From: CAZMLC01 sp964567125
GTDB taxonomy: Bacteria > Verrucomicrobiota > Kiritimatiellia > RFP12 > UBA1067
Direction: 5' to 3'
Length of the DNA stretch: 14,611 nt
Assembly (NCBI GenBank): GCA_964567125.1
Contig: CAZMLC010000067.1
Location: 1 to 14,611 of the forward strand
Each line of letters starts with the position of its first letter. Position 1 is the stretch's first letter. Shown piece by piece: positions 6,168 through 13,490 of this stretch. The position numbers and the translations under genes were made by a program. The notes below the pieces were generated by a model. It was given only the letters and a program-made list of their open reading frames with translations. It did not search any database and was not told the DNA's origin.

Positions 6168-7269
6168 TCAAGGCCTGCTCGAATCCTCAACCGCGTTTCT
6201 GGTGAGTCTCGGCATCGGCATCCTCTTTGGTTTCGCCCTCGAACGCGGCGGACTGGGCAACGCGCGCCGCGCAACAGGCCTCTTCTATTTTCGCGACATG
6301 GTCGCCATCAAGGTCATGTTCAGTGCACTCATCGTGGGCATGCTGTGCATCAATTACGCGAAATCGCTCGGCTGGCTGAATCCTGAAAGCCTCTACTATC
6401 TGCCCAGCATCTATCCCGCGCAGTTTCTGGGCGGACTCCTCTTCGGTATCGGCTTTGCCCTGGGCGGCTGGTGCCCTGCAACAGCCGCCGTTGGCATGTC
6501 GACAGGACGGCTGGACGCCCTCATCTTTCTCGTGGGCTCGGTTCTCGGCAGTATCACCTTTAACGAAGTATACCCATGGGTTGCCCCCCTCACCCAGAAC
6601 TCACAAGGCACCTTGTTCGCCTTCGATGCGATGCATATTTCCGAAGCCACGCTCGTCTTTCTCTTTACGTTACTTGCACTCGCCCTCTTCTGGGGATCCG
6701 AGCGGATTGAGGCCCACGGACAGAAGATCGCTTTTCCCAACTTGCGATTTTTAAAACGCTTCAGCCTGGTGCTCCTCTGCGCCGCAGCCGGATTGCTTGT
6801 TTTCCCGCAGAAAAAGAGCGTTGTCCATGCGATTGGCTATGAGATCTCACTCGAACAGCAACTGGCGCAGGAGTTACAGAACAACACGGATCATATCGCC
6901 CCCGAACAGGTCGCCGATCTCATCCTTGGCGGTCAGCCCATCCAGGTGATTGATCTGCGCACTCCAGCCGAGTATCGCGCATTTCATATCCGGACGGCCA
7001 TTAACGTTCAACCGGTTGATTTGCGCGACCACCTCTATGCAACGCCGCGCGATACATTCATCGTGCTTTATGCGAACGGCATGACCCATCCCGCGCAGCT
7101 GCGCGATAGCCTTTTCCGCCAAGGCTTCAGCAATGTCAAGGTTCTCACCGACGGACTAGACGGTTTTAAAGCACACTGCCTTAAGCCGCTCTCGCTTCGC
7201 ACAACACCAACACCCCCTGAGATGGCACATCGCATCGAACGCTGCCGATTGTTCTTTCTCAGCAACTAG
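6148..7269 (+). CDS. YeeE/YedE-family sulfur transporter half with C-terminal rhodanese-like domain
   Basis: The 373-residue protein pairs a second YeeE/YedE half (about 1-190, roughly five hydrophobic segments, hallmark GGWCPATAAVG with C109) with one more hydrophobic segment (about 208-226) and a rhodanese-like domain (about 245-345, starting IQVIDLRTPAEYR). The rhodanese loop reads VLYANGMTH, with Ala309 where the catalytic Cys normally sits, so it likely binds or docks and does not transfer sulfur. Together with the upstream half it would form one transporter moving thiosulfate or related sulfane sulfur. GAGGAAA at 6134-6140 lies 7 nt before ATG 6148; ATG 6151 is equally possible. Which side of the membrane holds the rhodanese is not evident from sequence alone. 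Confidence 0.87.
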   Translation: MMATFYSQGLLESSTAFLVSLGIGILFGFALERGGLGNARRATGLFYFRDMVAIKVMFSALIVGMLCINYAKSLGWLNPESLYYLPSIYPAQFLGGLLFGIGFALGGWCPATAAVGMSTGRLDALIFLVGSVLGSITFNEVYPWVAPLTQNSQGTLFAFDAMHISEATLVFLFTLLALALFWGSERIEAHGQKIAFPNLRFLKRFSLVLLCAAAGLLVFPQKKSVVHAIGYEISLEQQLAQELQNNTDHIAPEQVADLILGGQPIQVIDLRTPAEYRAFHIRTAINVQPVDLRDHLYATPRDTFIVLYANGMTHPAQLRDSLFRQGFSNVKVLTDGLDGFKAHCLKPLSLRTTPTPPEMAHRIERCRLFFLSN

Positions 7270-7279
7270 GAGATACGCC

Positions 7280-8005
7280 ATGATCGATTCAACACGGTTA
7301 TCCTCACGTCGTTCGTTTCTTGCTCAAACCTGCGGAACAGTCGCAGCCCTGGGCGCAACACCGACGCTCTTCGGCGCTACGCAATCAGCGCCTGTCGCCG
7401 CGCTCTCGATTCCGGCATTGCCGTTTGCCGAAACCGCACTCGAGCCGACGCTCTCCGCCAAGACGTTCCAGTTCCATTACGGCAAGCACCACCAAGGGTA
7501 TGTCACCACGCTCAATAAGCTCCTGCCCTCGACGCCGTTCGCTAACGATGCCCTGCCTGACATCGTGCGCAAAAGCTGGAAACAGCCGCAGTTCACCGCA
7601 GTCTTCAACAATGCGGCCCAGATCTGGAATCATACGTTCTACTGGAATTCGCTGACACCGGCTGCGACGCAGAAAAAGCCCTCCGGAAAAATCGAACAGG
7701 CATTGATGCAATCCTTTGGTTCAATGCAGAAGTTCGAAGCTGCCTTTCTGGAGGCAGCCCTCACCCAATTCGGCAGCGGCTGGGCCTGGCTCGTGGCCGA
7801 AGGCGATAAACTCTCCGTCATCAAGACCCCCAATGCGGAGACACCGCTCACCACGCCGAATCTGCGGCCTCTGCTCGTCATCGATGTCTGGGAACACGCC
7901 TACTATCTCGACTATCAGAACCGTCGCGCGGATTACGTCAAGGCGATCATCGCCCAGCATCTGAACTGGGACTTTGCCGCCAAGAACCTTGTCGCCTGCT
8001 GTTAA
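7280..8005 (+). CDS. sodB: Tat-exported iron-type superoxide dismutase
   Basis: The enzyme dismutates superoxide to hydrogen peroxide and oxygen. The 241-residue protein has an N-terminal Tat signal with the twin-arginine motif SRRSFL (about residues 9-14) and a hydrophobic stretch, so it is exported folded with its metal. The mature part aligns by eye with E. coli SodB. Metal ligands are H66 (HYGKHH), H118 (WNHTFYW), D202 and H206 (DVWEHAYY). Gln114 before IWNH and the NAETPL stretch, lacking the MnSOD Gln, point to the iron type. AGGAGA (7268-7273) overlaps the stop codon of the preceding gene, so it belongs to the sulfur operon. Most bacterial SodB proteins are cytoplasmic, so the Tat signal is the unusual element. 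The protein ends in two adjacent cysteines. Confidence 0.93.
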   Translation: MIDSTRLSSRRSFLAQTCGTVAALGATPTLFGATQSAPVAALSIPALPFAETALEPTLSAKTFQFHYGKHHQGYVTTLNKLLPSTPFANDALPDIVRKSWKQPQFTAVFNNAAQIWNHTFYWNSLTPAATQKKPSGKIEQALMQSFGSMQKFEAAFLEAALTQFGSGWAWLVAEGDKLSVIKTPNAETPLTTPNLRPLLVIDVWEHAYYLDYQNRRADYVKAIIAQHLNWDFAAKNLVACC

Positions 8006-8035
8006 CCTGCGCACGCTCCCAGCCATAAAAACCGA

Positions 8036-8070
8036 ACGCAGCCCCGATCACAGTCGGGGCTGCGTATTTT
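8036..8070. terminator. Shared hairpin between convergent operons
   Basis: ACGCAGCCCCGA (8036-8047) and TCGGGGCTGCGT (8054-8065) form a perfect 12-bp GC-rich stem with loop TCACAG. On the plus strand it is followed by ATTTTG, terminating the sulfur operon 30 nt after the SOD stop. On the minus strand it is followed by TCGGTTTTTA, so it can also end the fructokinase transcript. The kinase stop codon (8048-8050) lies in the loop. Confidence 0.75.
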
Positions 8071-8947
8071 GTATGGTAGGCCGGCCCCCCTCTTCATCCG
8101 GCACTGCACCGCGCTGCGAAGCCACCCATGCCCCGCGCATATTGCCGCGTTTCGCGGCCTCCACCGCGTTCTCTCCGCCTAACCATGCAGCAAGAAAGGC
8201 CGCCGAAAACGCATCGCCGGCGCCGACAGCATCGACAACGTCGACCGCAATGCCGGGACAGTGCACAACCGCCTCGCGCGTAGCCACCAGACAGCCTGCT
8301 GCACCGCGTGTCACGATCACCACCGCAGCAGCATATTTTGCCAGGACTGCCTGCGCAAACGTCTCGGGGGCTGTTGCCGTATGAAAGAGCGCACCGCCTA
8401 AAATGCGCGCCTCGTCGTCGTTGACCTTGATCAGTGTGGCCCGCGCAAAACCGGCTTCGATGATCGGTACTGACCAATAGGTTTGCCGCAGATTCACATC
8501 GAAAAATTTCACCGCGGACGGACAGGCATCGATCAGGCGCATCACCGTCTGTCGTGTCTGCGCGCTGCGCTGCGCCAACGTTCCGAAATAAAGCGCACGC
8601 GGTTGCGGGCGCGACACCTGCTGACGCTCGGCATCCGCCACATCGATATGATCCCAGGCGACCTCTTCGTGAATGACATAGCTCGGCTGGCCATGCTGCA
8701 ACGTCACCGTCACGGTTCCTGTCGGATGGACAGCGTCCACGCCGACCCAGCGCGCATCCACATGCAACCGCGCGATCTCCGCCATGGCGGCGCGTCCCCG
8801 TTCGTCATCACCGACGGACGACACAAGCGCTGCGCGCAACCCGCACCGTACGGCATGCGCTGCCATATTGAACGGCGCCCCGCCAATATGCGCCTCATCG
8901 TTGATCAGATCCCACAACACTTCACCGCAGGCAACAACATCGAACAT
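8048..8947 (-). CDS. PfkB-family carbohydrate kinase, probable fructokinase
   Basis: The 299-residue cytoplasmic kinase probably phosphorylates fructose released by the neighbouring GH32 enzyme. It has the ribokinase/PfkB architecture: an N-terminal ACGEVLWDL strand, GGAPFNMAAH as the sugar-binding signature, FFDVNLRQTYW in the middle, VIVTRGAAG, and the C-terminal signature DAVGAGDAFSAAF with the catalytic base at Asp245. The combination GGAPFN with DVNLR is typical of the fructokinase branch, though other sugars are possible. GAGGAGG (complement of 8958-8964) sits 10 nt before ATG 8947. It is last in a minus-strand operon, 32 nt after the GH32 gene. Its final codons and stop lie inside the shared terminator hairpin. 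Confidence 0.88.
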   Translation of the reverse strand: MFDVVACGEVLWDLINDEAHIGGAPFNMAAHAVRCGLRAALVSSVGDDERGRAAMAEIARLHVDARWVGVDAVHPTGTVTVTLQHGQPSYVIHEEVAWDHIDVADAERQQVSRPQPRALYFGTLAQRSAQTRQTVMRLIDACPSAVKFFDVNLRQTYWSVPIIEAGFARATLIKVNDDEARILGGALFHTATAPETFAQAVLAKYAAAVVIVTRGAAGCLVATREAVVHCPGIAVDVVDAVGAGDAFSAAFLAAWLGGENAVEAAKRGNMRGAWVASQRGAVPDEEGGRPTIQNTQPRL

Positions 8948-8979
8948 GCTTTTCGCGCCTCCTCAAATTCCGGTATCGA

Positions 8980-11139
8980 TTATTTCCAGCACGGGCGCAA
9001 TGCGTAGGCCGTTCCCTGCAGCTGTTGCACACGCCCCTGCTCGACCGCAATGGCCACCCGGCGATTGTTTGCATCCGGAATCGCTGCAACAGGCGCATAC
9101 AGCAGTCCGTCCTGAGAAAAGACCTCCAGGCTGGTACGATCCACAAAAATCGTCAGCGCCAACTCGCCCTTCACCACCGGCCACGCTGTACGGTGATGCC
9201 CAATCGTAAGCTCCTGTTTGTCTGCATCGAAACGGAGCGGAATGCCGCGCAGATCCAGAGCGATCTTCACACCCGCTGAAACAGTACACGCCATGCGCAA
9301 CTCAATCAACTCGGCTTGAACGGGCGCTAGCGGATTCGGCGAGCCAACCGCCAGTTCAACCGGACCGAAGGCTATCGCGTTTTGGCGCAGCGTTGCCAGT
9401 TCCCGCACCGGCTGGCGCGTCAGCCTTGCACCGCGCTCCGTCGCAACCAGTCCCAGTTCCTGCGGCAACGTCATCGCCTGATTAAAGGGCATGCCCGGCG
9501 ACGGCGCCTGCAACCATCCGATGAGGACGCGCCGACTGTCCGGCAGATCGTTGAAGGTCTGCGCAGCATAATATGCGGAACCGCTGTGACCGCGCAGCCG
9601 TTCGGCTTCCGGCCGAAACGTCTTGCCATCAAACGCGCCGACCGCATATTCGCCATTGGCGCCGAACAAGACCCACCACGACCCCGAACCGCCAACGACC
9701 GGCAACTCGAACAGATCCGGACACTCGTAGAGGTAATGTCCGCCCATTTGGTCGCCCTCCACACGGGAGAGCGCCTGCCATTCGCGCAGATTGGGCGAAG
9801 CGAAGATCTGAACCGTGTGCTGCTGTTTACCATGTCCGACATAGAGCACCATGATCCAGCGCTGCGTCGCCGCATGCCAGAAAACTTTCGGATCGCGATT
9901 GCCCGGCGTGATATTCGGCAGCACGGGGTTGCCCGTGTATTTGGTAAAGGTCCGTCCATCAAGGCTGTAGGCGATGCACTGCGTTGCCGGATTGCCCGCT
10001 GCTGTGTAAATCAACACCAGAGGAACTTCGCCCTTCTTGCCAAACCCGCTGGTATTCGCCGAATCCACCACGGCACTTCCGCTGAACATCGGGCCCAACG
10101 CGTCGGGATAGAGCGCTTCATCGACCTCCTTCCAATGAACAAGATCCTTGCTCACGGCATGCCCCCAATGCATATTGCCCCAGTTCACACCATAGGGATT
10201 ATGCTGGAAAAAGAGGTGGTACTCACCCCGATAGAAAACCAGGCCGTTCGGGTCGTTATTCCAGCCGCGCCTGGGCGAAAAATGCAATTGCGGACGCAAC
10301 GGTTCTGTATACAAGCCTTCGCGCGCGACTGCGATCTCAGCGCCCCGGATCCGCGCTAATCCTTTCGAAGCGGCAGACAATTTATCGACCCACAGTGTCA
10401 GCCGCTTGCCCTGCCACGCGCCGACATCCACTGGTGCCCACCAGTCCGGCTCGTCCTCAGCCAGTTCGACATCAAAAGCGCACAATACGTTGGTCCCGTC
10501 GCGGAGTTCCATGCGGCACTTCGCACCCCCGTTTTTGATCGGCACCTGCAACCAACGCTGATCAATCGAAATCGTCTGCGTCACATTGCGCAGCCGCACC
10601 GCAGGCGGCTGGTCGCACAAAACAAGATCGTCGACATTGATGTGGCCCCAACCTCCGCGCTGCGCATCTACGATCTGAATCTGCGCCTCCTTGCCCTGCA
10701 TATCGGAAACATCCCACGAAGCCGGTTCCAATGCTTCGCTCCCGCCAGGCTGCGTGTTCGGTCCCGTTGCGGTGCGTACGACTTTCCCGTCCACCAGCAA
10801 ATTGATGCAGGTCGTTCCCGCCCAACCACCGCCGCCAATCAAAAAGGCGATGTGCTTCCGCTCAATTATAAAACGCGGCGAGGTCAGCCTCCCCACGGCG
10901 TTGTCACCGCCAACAAATGAATTGACCAGCCCCTTGCCGGTAAAACCGCTCACCGTCATCTGTCCGGGCAACGTCCCCCTCGCAGGGCCCTTGCCAAATG
11001 CAGTGCCTTCAGCGACCCATCCTTCGTCATACGCGCTTCCCTCGAACCGCGCAATCGGCGTCTCGGCGCCCAACACGATTCCGCTATCGGCTACGCAGCA
11101 GACTGCGACCCACAGTCCGGCAAACAGTTTAACCCGCAT
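8980..11139 (-). CDS. Secreted glycoside hydrolase family 32 (levanase/inulinase/invertase type)
   Basis: The 719-residue enzyme should hydrolyse beta-fructosidic bonds of levan, inulin or sucrose outside the cytoplasm. The frame is open further upstream, but ATG 11139 is chosen: GGAGA (complement of 11147-11151) precedes it and it begins a signal peptide. An N-terminal beta domain (about 30-175, FEGSAYDEGWVAEGTAFG to GGWGHINVDDL) and a second beta stretch (about 176-285) precede the five-bladed catalytic domain. The GH32 triad is visible: nucleophile Asp296 in WNNDPNG, transition-state stabiliser Asp416 in NRDPKVF, acid/base Glu472 in YECPDLF. A C-terminal beta-sandwich (about 600-719) ends with DRTSLEVFSQDG-type sequence. 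The extended N-terminus suggests polymer binding, hence levan or inulin over plain sucrose, by inference. It sits between the beta-propeller gene (19-nt gap) and the kinase (32-nt gap) in one operon. Confidence 0.93.
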   Translation of the reverse strand: MRVKLFAGLWVAVCCVADSGIVLGAETPIARFEGSAYDEGWVAEGTAFGKGPARGTLPGQMTVSGFTGKGLVNSFVGGDNAVGRLTSPRFIIERKHIAFLIGGGGWAGTTCINLLVDGKVVRTATGPNTQPGGSEALEPASWDVSDMQGKEAQIQIVDAQRGGWGHINVDDLVLCDQPPAVRLRNVTQTISIDQRWLQVPIKNGGAKCRMELRDGTNVLCAFDVELAEDEPDWWAPVDVGAWQGKRLTLWVDKLSAASKGLARIRGAEIAVAREGLYTEPLRPQLHFSPRRGWNNDPNGLVFYRGEYHLFFQHNPYGVNWGNMHWGHAVSKDLVHWKEVDEALYPDALGPMFSGSAVVDSANTSGFGKKGEVPLVLIYTAAGNPATQCIAYSLDGRTFTKYTGNPVLPNITPGNRDPKVFWHAATQRWIMVLYVGHGKQQHTVQIFASPNLREWQALSRVEGDQMGGHYLYECPDLFELPVVGGSGSWWVLFGANGEYAVGAFDGKTFRPEAERLRGHSGSAYYAAQTFNDLPDSRRVLIGWLQAPSPGMPFNQAMTLPQELGLVATERGARLTRQPVRELATLRQNAIAFGPVELAVGSPNPLAPVQAELIELRMACTVSAGVKIALDLRGIPLRFDADKQELTIGHHRTAWPVVKGELALTIFVDRTSLEVFSQDGLLYAPVAAIPDANNRRVAIAVEQGRVQQLQGTAYALRPCWK

Positions 11140-11158
11140 TGTCTTATCTCCATTCTCG

Positions 11159-12361
11159 TTATCGCGTTTTTGCGCGCAGATCGAGGCAGAACGCGTCGCC
11201 CTGGGCATTGCGCACGTAGAGTCGCCCATTCGCCAGCGCCGGCGCACTCCAATAGCGCCCTGCAGGAAGCTGACCCTGCGCGATCGGCTGGAAGCCCTTC
11301 GGGGAGGCCTCGCACACGGCCCACTTGCCCTTCTCGCCCAGTGCCAGTAACTTCCCGTCAACAATCATCACCGTACCGCGCCACAGTGTGCGATCCGACC
11401 ACGCGAGCGCCCCGTCCTGCCACGCCACGCAGACCAGTTCTGAATCGTTAAATCCGTAGAGATACCCCTGCCATAAAACCGCCCCGCACATGGGTGTCTT
11501 CAGATGCGCATTGCGCCAGACCTCGCGCGGTGCCGCGCCGGCAAGATCGAAACGGGCACTGCCTGCATTGTTGCCCGCTGAAAGAACGAGGCTCTGCTCG
11601 TGGATGATCGGATCCGCGGCATTCATGTCCCACTCCGTACGCCACGGAATCTCCCAGATTTTTTTACCCGACAGCGCCGCGACGCCAACCGCGCCATGCC
11701 CGGAGAAAAAGGCCAGACGCTGCTCGCTTGCCGCGCGGAACGGCACCGGCGAGGAGTACCCGGGATGGCCCGGCGCGCTCTGCCAGAGCACGGTGCCGCG
11801 CGCCGCATCGAAGGCTGTCCCCGCTTCGCCGAGACTGAGGTAGAGTCGGCCTCCCATCACCAGCGGCGACCCCGCATACCGCCACGTGTTTTTCCAATCG
11901 CCGGTACGCCGCGGCCACAGATCGAATTTCTTGGACCAGATCACGCGACCGGTCGCAGCATCCAGGCAAAAGAGATCGCCATTCTTGCTGAACGTATAGA
12001 GCCGGCCTTCGGCGAACGCGGGGGTCGATCCCGGCCCGCCTTCATACGAGAGCGGCTGAAGTTCGCACGCATAGCTGTGTTTCCACAGCACCGCGCCCGT
12101 CGTCGCATCGAAACACCACACGGTATCCGTTCCATCCACATTGCCGAGTGTGGCAGCCCGGCCGCCTGCCACGGCGAACCCGGAAAAGCCCTTACCCACA
12201 GCCGCTTGCCACAGTACGGGCAGCCCGTTTGTGCCGCCTTTATTCCAGACAAGACCGGTCTCGCGCGAAATGCCGTTGCGCGCTGCACCGCGCCAGCACG
12301 GCCAGTCGTCCGCCTGCGCCAAGCAACTCAGCATTATGACCACCACACCGCTCTTTATCAT
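11159..12361 (-). CDS. Secreted PQQ-like beta-propeller repeat protein
   Basis: This 400-residue protein starts with a signal peptide (MIKSGVVVIMLSCLAQA, cleavage likely after AQA) followed by DWPCWRGAARNGIS, a variant of the DWPxWRGxxRxG opening typical of PQQ-binding-like beta-propellers in PVC bacteria. Repeated blade motifs recur, such as VWCFDATTGAVLWKH, LFCLDAATGRVIWSK and GVAALSGKKIWE. No quinoprotein dehydrogenase active site was recognised, so the fold may serve binding or scaffolding, not redox catalysis. The frame extends to 12430, but ATG 12361 gives the signal peptide its normal start. It is the first gene of the operon with GH32 and the kinase, suggesting a link to fructan use, though its role is unknown. 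Confidence 0.85.
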   Translation of the reverse strand: MIKSGVVVIMLSCLAQADDWPCWRGAARNGISRETGLVWNKGGTNGLPVLWQAAVGKGFSGFAVAGGRAATLGNVDGTDTVWCFDATTGAVLWKHSYACELQPLSYEGGPGSTPAFAEGRLYTFSKNGDLFCLDAATGRVIWSKKFDLWPRRTGDWKNTWRYAGSPLVMGGRLYLSLGEAGTAFDAARGTVLWQSAPGHPGYSSPVPFRAASEQRLAFFSGHGAVGVAALSGKKIWEIPWRTEWDMNAADPIIHEQSLVLSAGNNAGSARFDLAGAAPREVWRNAHLKTPMCGAVLWQGYLYGFNDSELVCVAWQDGALAWSDRTLWRGTVMIVDGKLLALGEKGKWAVCEASPKGFQPIAQGQLPAGRYWSAPALANGRLYVRNAQGDAFCLDLRAKTR

Positions 12362-12430
12362 TCGCACTTCGCCCCCATTGTTTGCCAGGGTTCCCTTCCC
12401 TGTCCGCCCAGCCGATCGTGGTGCAACCAT

Positions 12431-12436
12431 ATCATA
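12431..12436 (-). promoter_or_regulatory. Candidate -10 element of the GH32 operon
   Basis: Read on the minus strand, TATGAT lies about 70 nt upstream of the beta-propeller start and matches the -10 consensus at five of six positions. No good -35 box is found at 16-18 bp, so an activator-dependent promoter is possible. A short inverted repeat CAACC/GGTTG, spaced by 16 nt, brackets this element. Confidence 0.3.
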
Positions 12437-12498
12437 TCCACACAGGTTGAATCGAGCGGAAAACTGATCATGCCCGATTCAGATCCGATGAATCGCGT

Positions 12499-12527
12499 TT
12501 GCAAAAAAGTCTGGAGTTCGGTATTCT
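12499..12527 (+). promoter_or_regulatory. Candidate promoter of the gene lost in the gap
   Basis: TTGCAA (12499-12504), a 17-bp spacer and TATTCT (12522-12527) make a plausible sigma-70 promoter (eight of twelve consensus positions) pointing into the assembly gap. It would drive the PHP gene whose 5' part is missing, divergently from the GH32 operon. The same stretch can alternatively be read as the start of a frame beginning MNRVCKKVW at 12488. Confidence 0.4.
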
Positions 12528-12539
12528 TTTTCACGTACA

Positions 12540-12639
12540 NNNNNNNNNNNNNNNNNNNNNNNNNNNNNNNNNNNNNNNNNNNNNNNNNNNNNNNNNNNNN
12601 NNNNNNNNNNNNNNNNNNNNNNNNNNNNNNNNNNNNNNN
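12540..12639. other. Assembly gap of exactly 100 N
   Basis: One hundred unknown bases in a row are the conventional placeholder for a scaffold gap of undetermined length. Reading frames that appear to run across it are artefacts of its arbitrary size. Confidence 0.97.
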
Positions 12640-13461
12640 GGCCCGCTGTGCAAGAACATGAAGGGCGTTCACCCAACCGAACTGATCGCGCAAAATGTCA
12701 AGGAGGTCACCGCGCTCGCCGCGCAGCTGAAACGCCCCTCCATGCTGACCGTCAACCATCCGCAGTGGGTCTATCTCGACATTATGCCGGAGAACCTCAT
12801 CAACAATCCCAATGTGCGGTTCTTTGAGGTCTGCAATGGCGGGTCGGCCTTTGCACCGCCCAAAGAAAACCCTGTCAGAACCAACGATCCCTTCTGGGAC
12901 GTGGTCAACGCTTTCCGCGCCAAAAAAGGCCTTCCGCTCATCTACGGCATTGGTTCGGATGACACCCACGCTTACTTCAATTTCGGGACCAAAAAAGCGG
13001 GCCGTGTGGGGGTCGATTACATCGTCGTACGCAGTCCCTCGCTCACGCCCGATGCGCTGCTGGCAGCGCTGCACGCTGGCGATTTCTATGCGTCCTCCGG
13101 CGTCACGCTCCGCAATATCGAATTCGACCCCAAAAAGCGTGCGCTGCACGTCAGTGTGTATCCCGATCCCGGTGCCGCGTATAAAATTCACTTTATGACC
13201 ACGAAAAAGAACTTCGATACCAGCGTGCGGATCGTCGATGTTCCTGCGGCAAAGGGGCATGGTGCGCGCAAAGTCCCGATCTACGCCTCGGAGATCGGCA
13301 AGACCGTCAGCCTCGTCGAAGGCACGGAAGCCACCTACACCATGGCGCCGGATGATCTTTACGTGCGTGCCCGCGTGGAGTCGAGCTTGCCCAGCGCCTA
13401 CATCGGTCATTTCCATCCTGAAACCAAAGTTGCCTGGACGCAGCCTTACGGCGCAGCCTAA
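12640..13461 (+). CDS. PHP-domain phosphoesterase-like protein, 5' end missing in gap
   Basis: Only the C-terminal 273 residues are visible. They resemble the C-terminal half of PHP-type metal-dependent phosphoesterases of environmental bacteria: NHPQW, FEVCNGG, GSDDTHAYFNFG, whose Asp and His probably bind metal, and the stretch SLTPDALLAALHAGDFYASSG followed by a beta-rich tail. The natural substrate of this branch is not known to me. The start codon and the metal-binding HxH end of the PHP domain would lie in the gap, so a signal peptide cannot be judged. The gene ends 29 nt before the DUF2059 gene and is probably co-transcribed with it. Confidence 0.75.
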   Translation, partial: GPLCKNMKGVHPTELIAQNVKEVTALAAQLKRPSMLTVNHPQWVYLDIMPENLINNPNVRFFEVCNGGSAFAPPKENPVRTNDPFWDVVNAFRAKKGLPLIYGIGSDDTHAYFNFGTKKAGRVGVDYIVVRSPSLTPDALLAALHAGDFYASSGVTLRNIEFDPKKRALHVSVYPDPGAAYKIHFMTTKKNFDTSVRIVDVPAAKGHGARKVPIYASEIGKTVSLVEGTEATYTMAPDDLYVRARVESSLPSAYIGHFHPETKVAWTQPYGAA

Positions 13462-13490
13462 TCTCAACACACCACCATCAAGGAGTCATT

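Noticed and set aside
9382..10359. Plus-strand frame of 325 codons opposite the GH32 gene
   Set aside because: The minus strand encodes all three GH32 catalytic motifs here; the plus frame is a shadow.
11140..11364. N-terminal extension of the GH32 protein
   Set aside because: It overlaps the 3' end of the beta-propeller gene, and the start at 11139 has both an RBS and a signal peptide.
12358..13470. Minus-strand and plus-strand frames that span the N gap
   Set aside because: They depend on the arbitrary 100-N length and on untranslatable codons.
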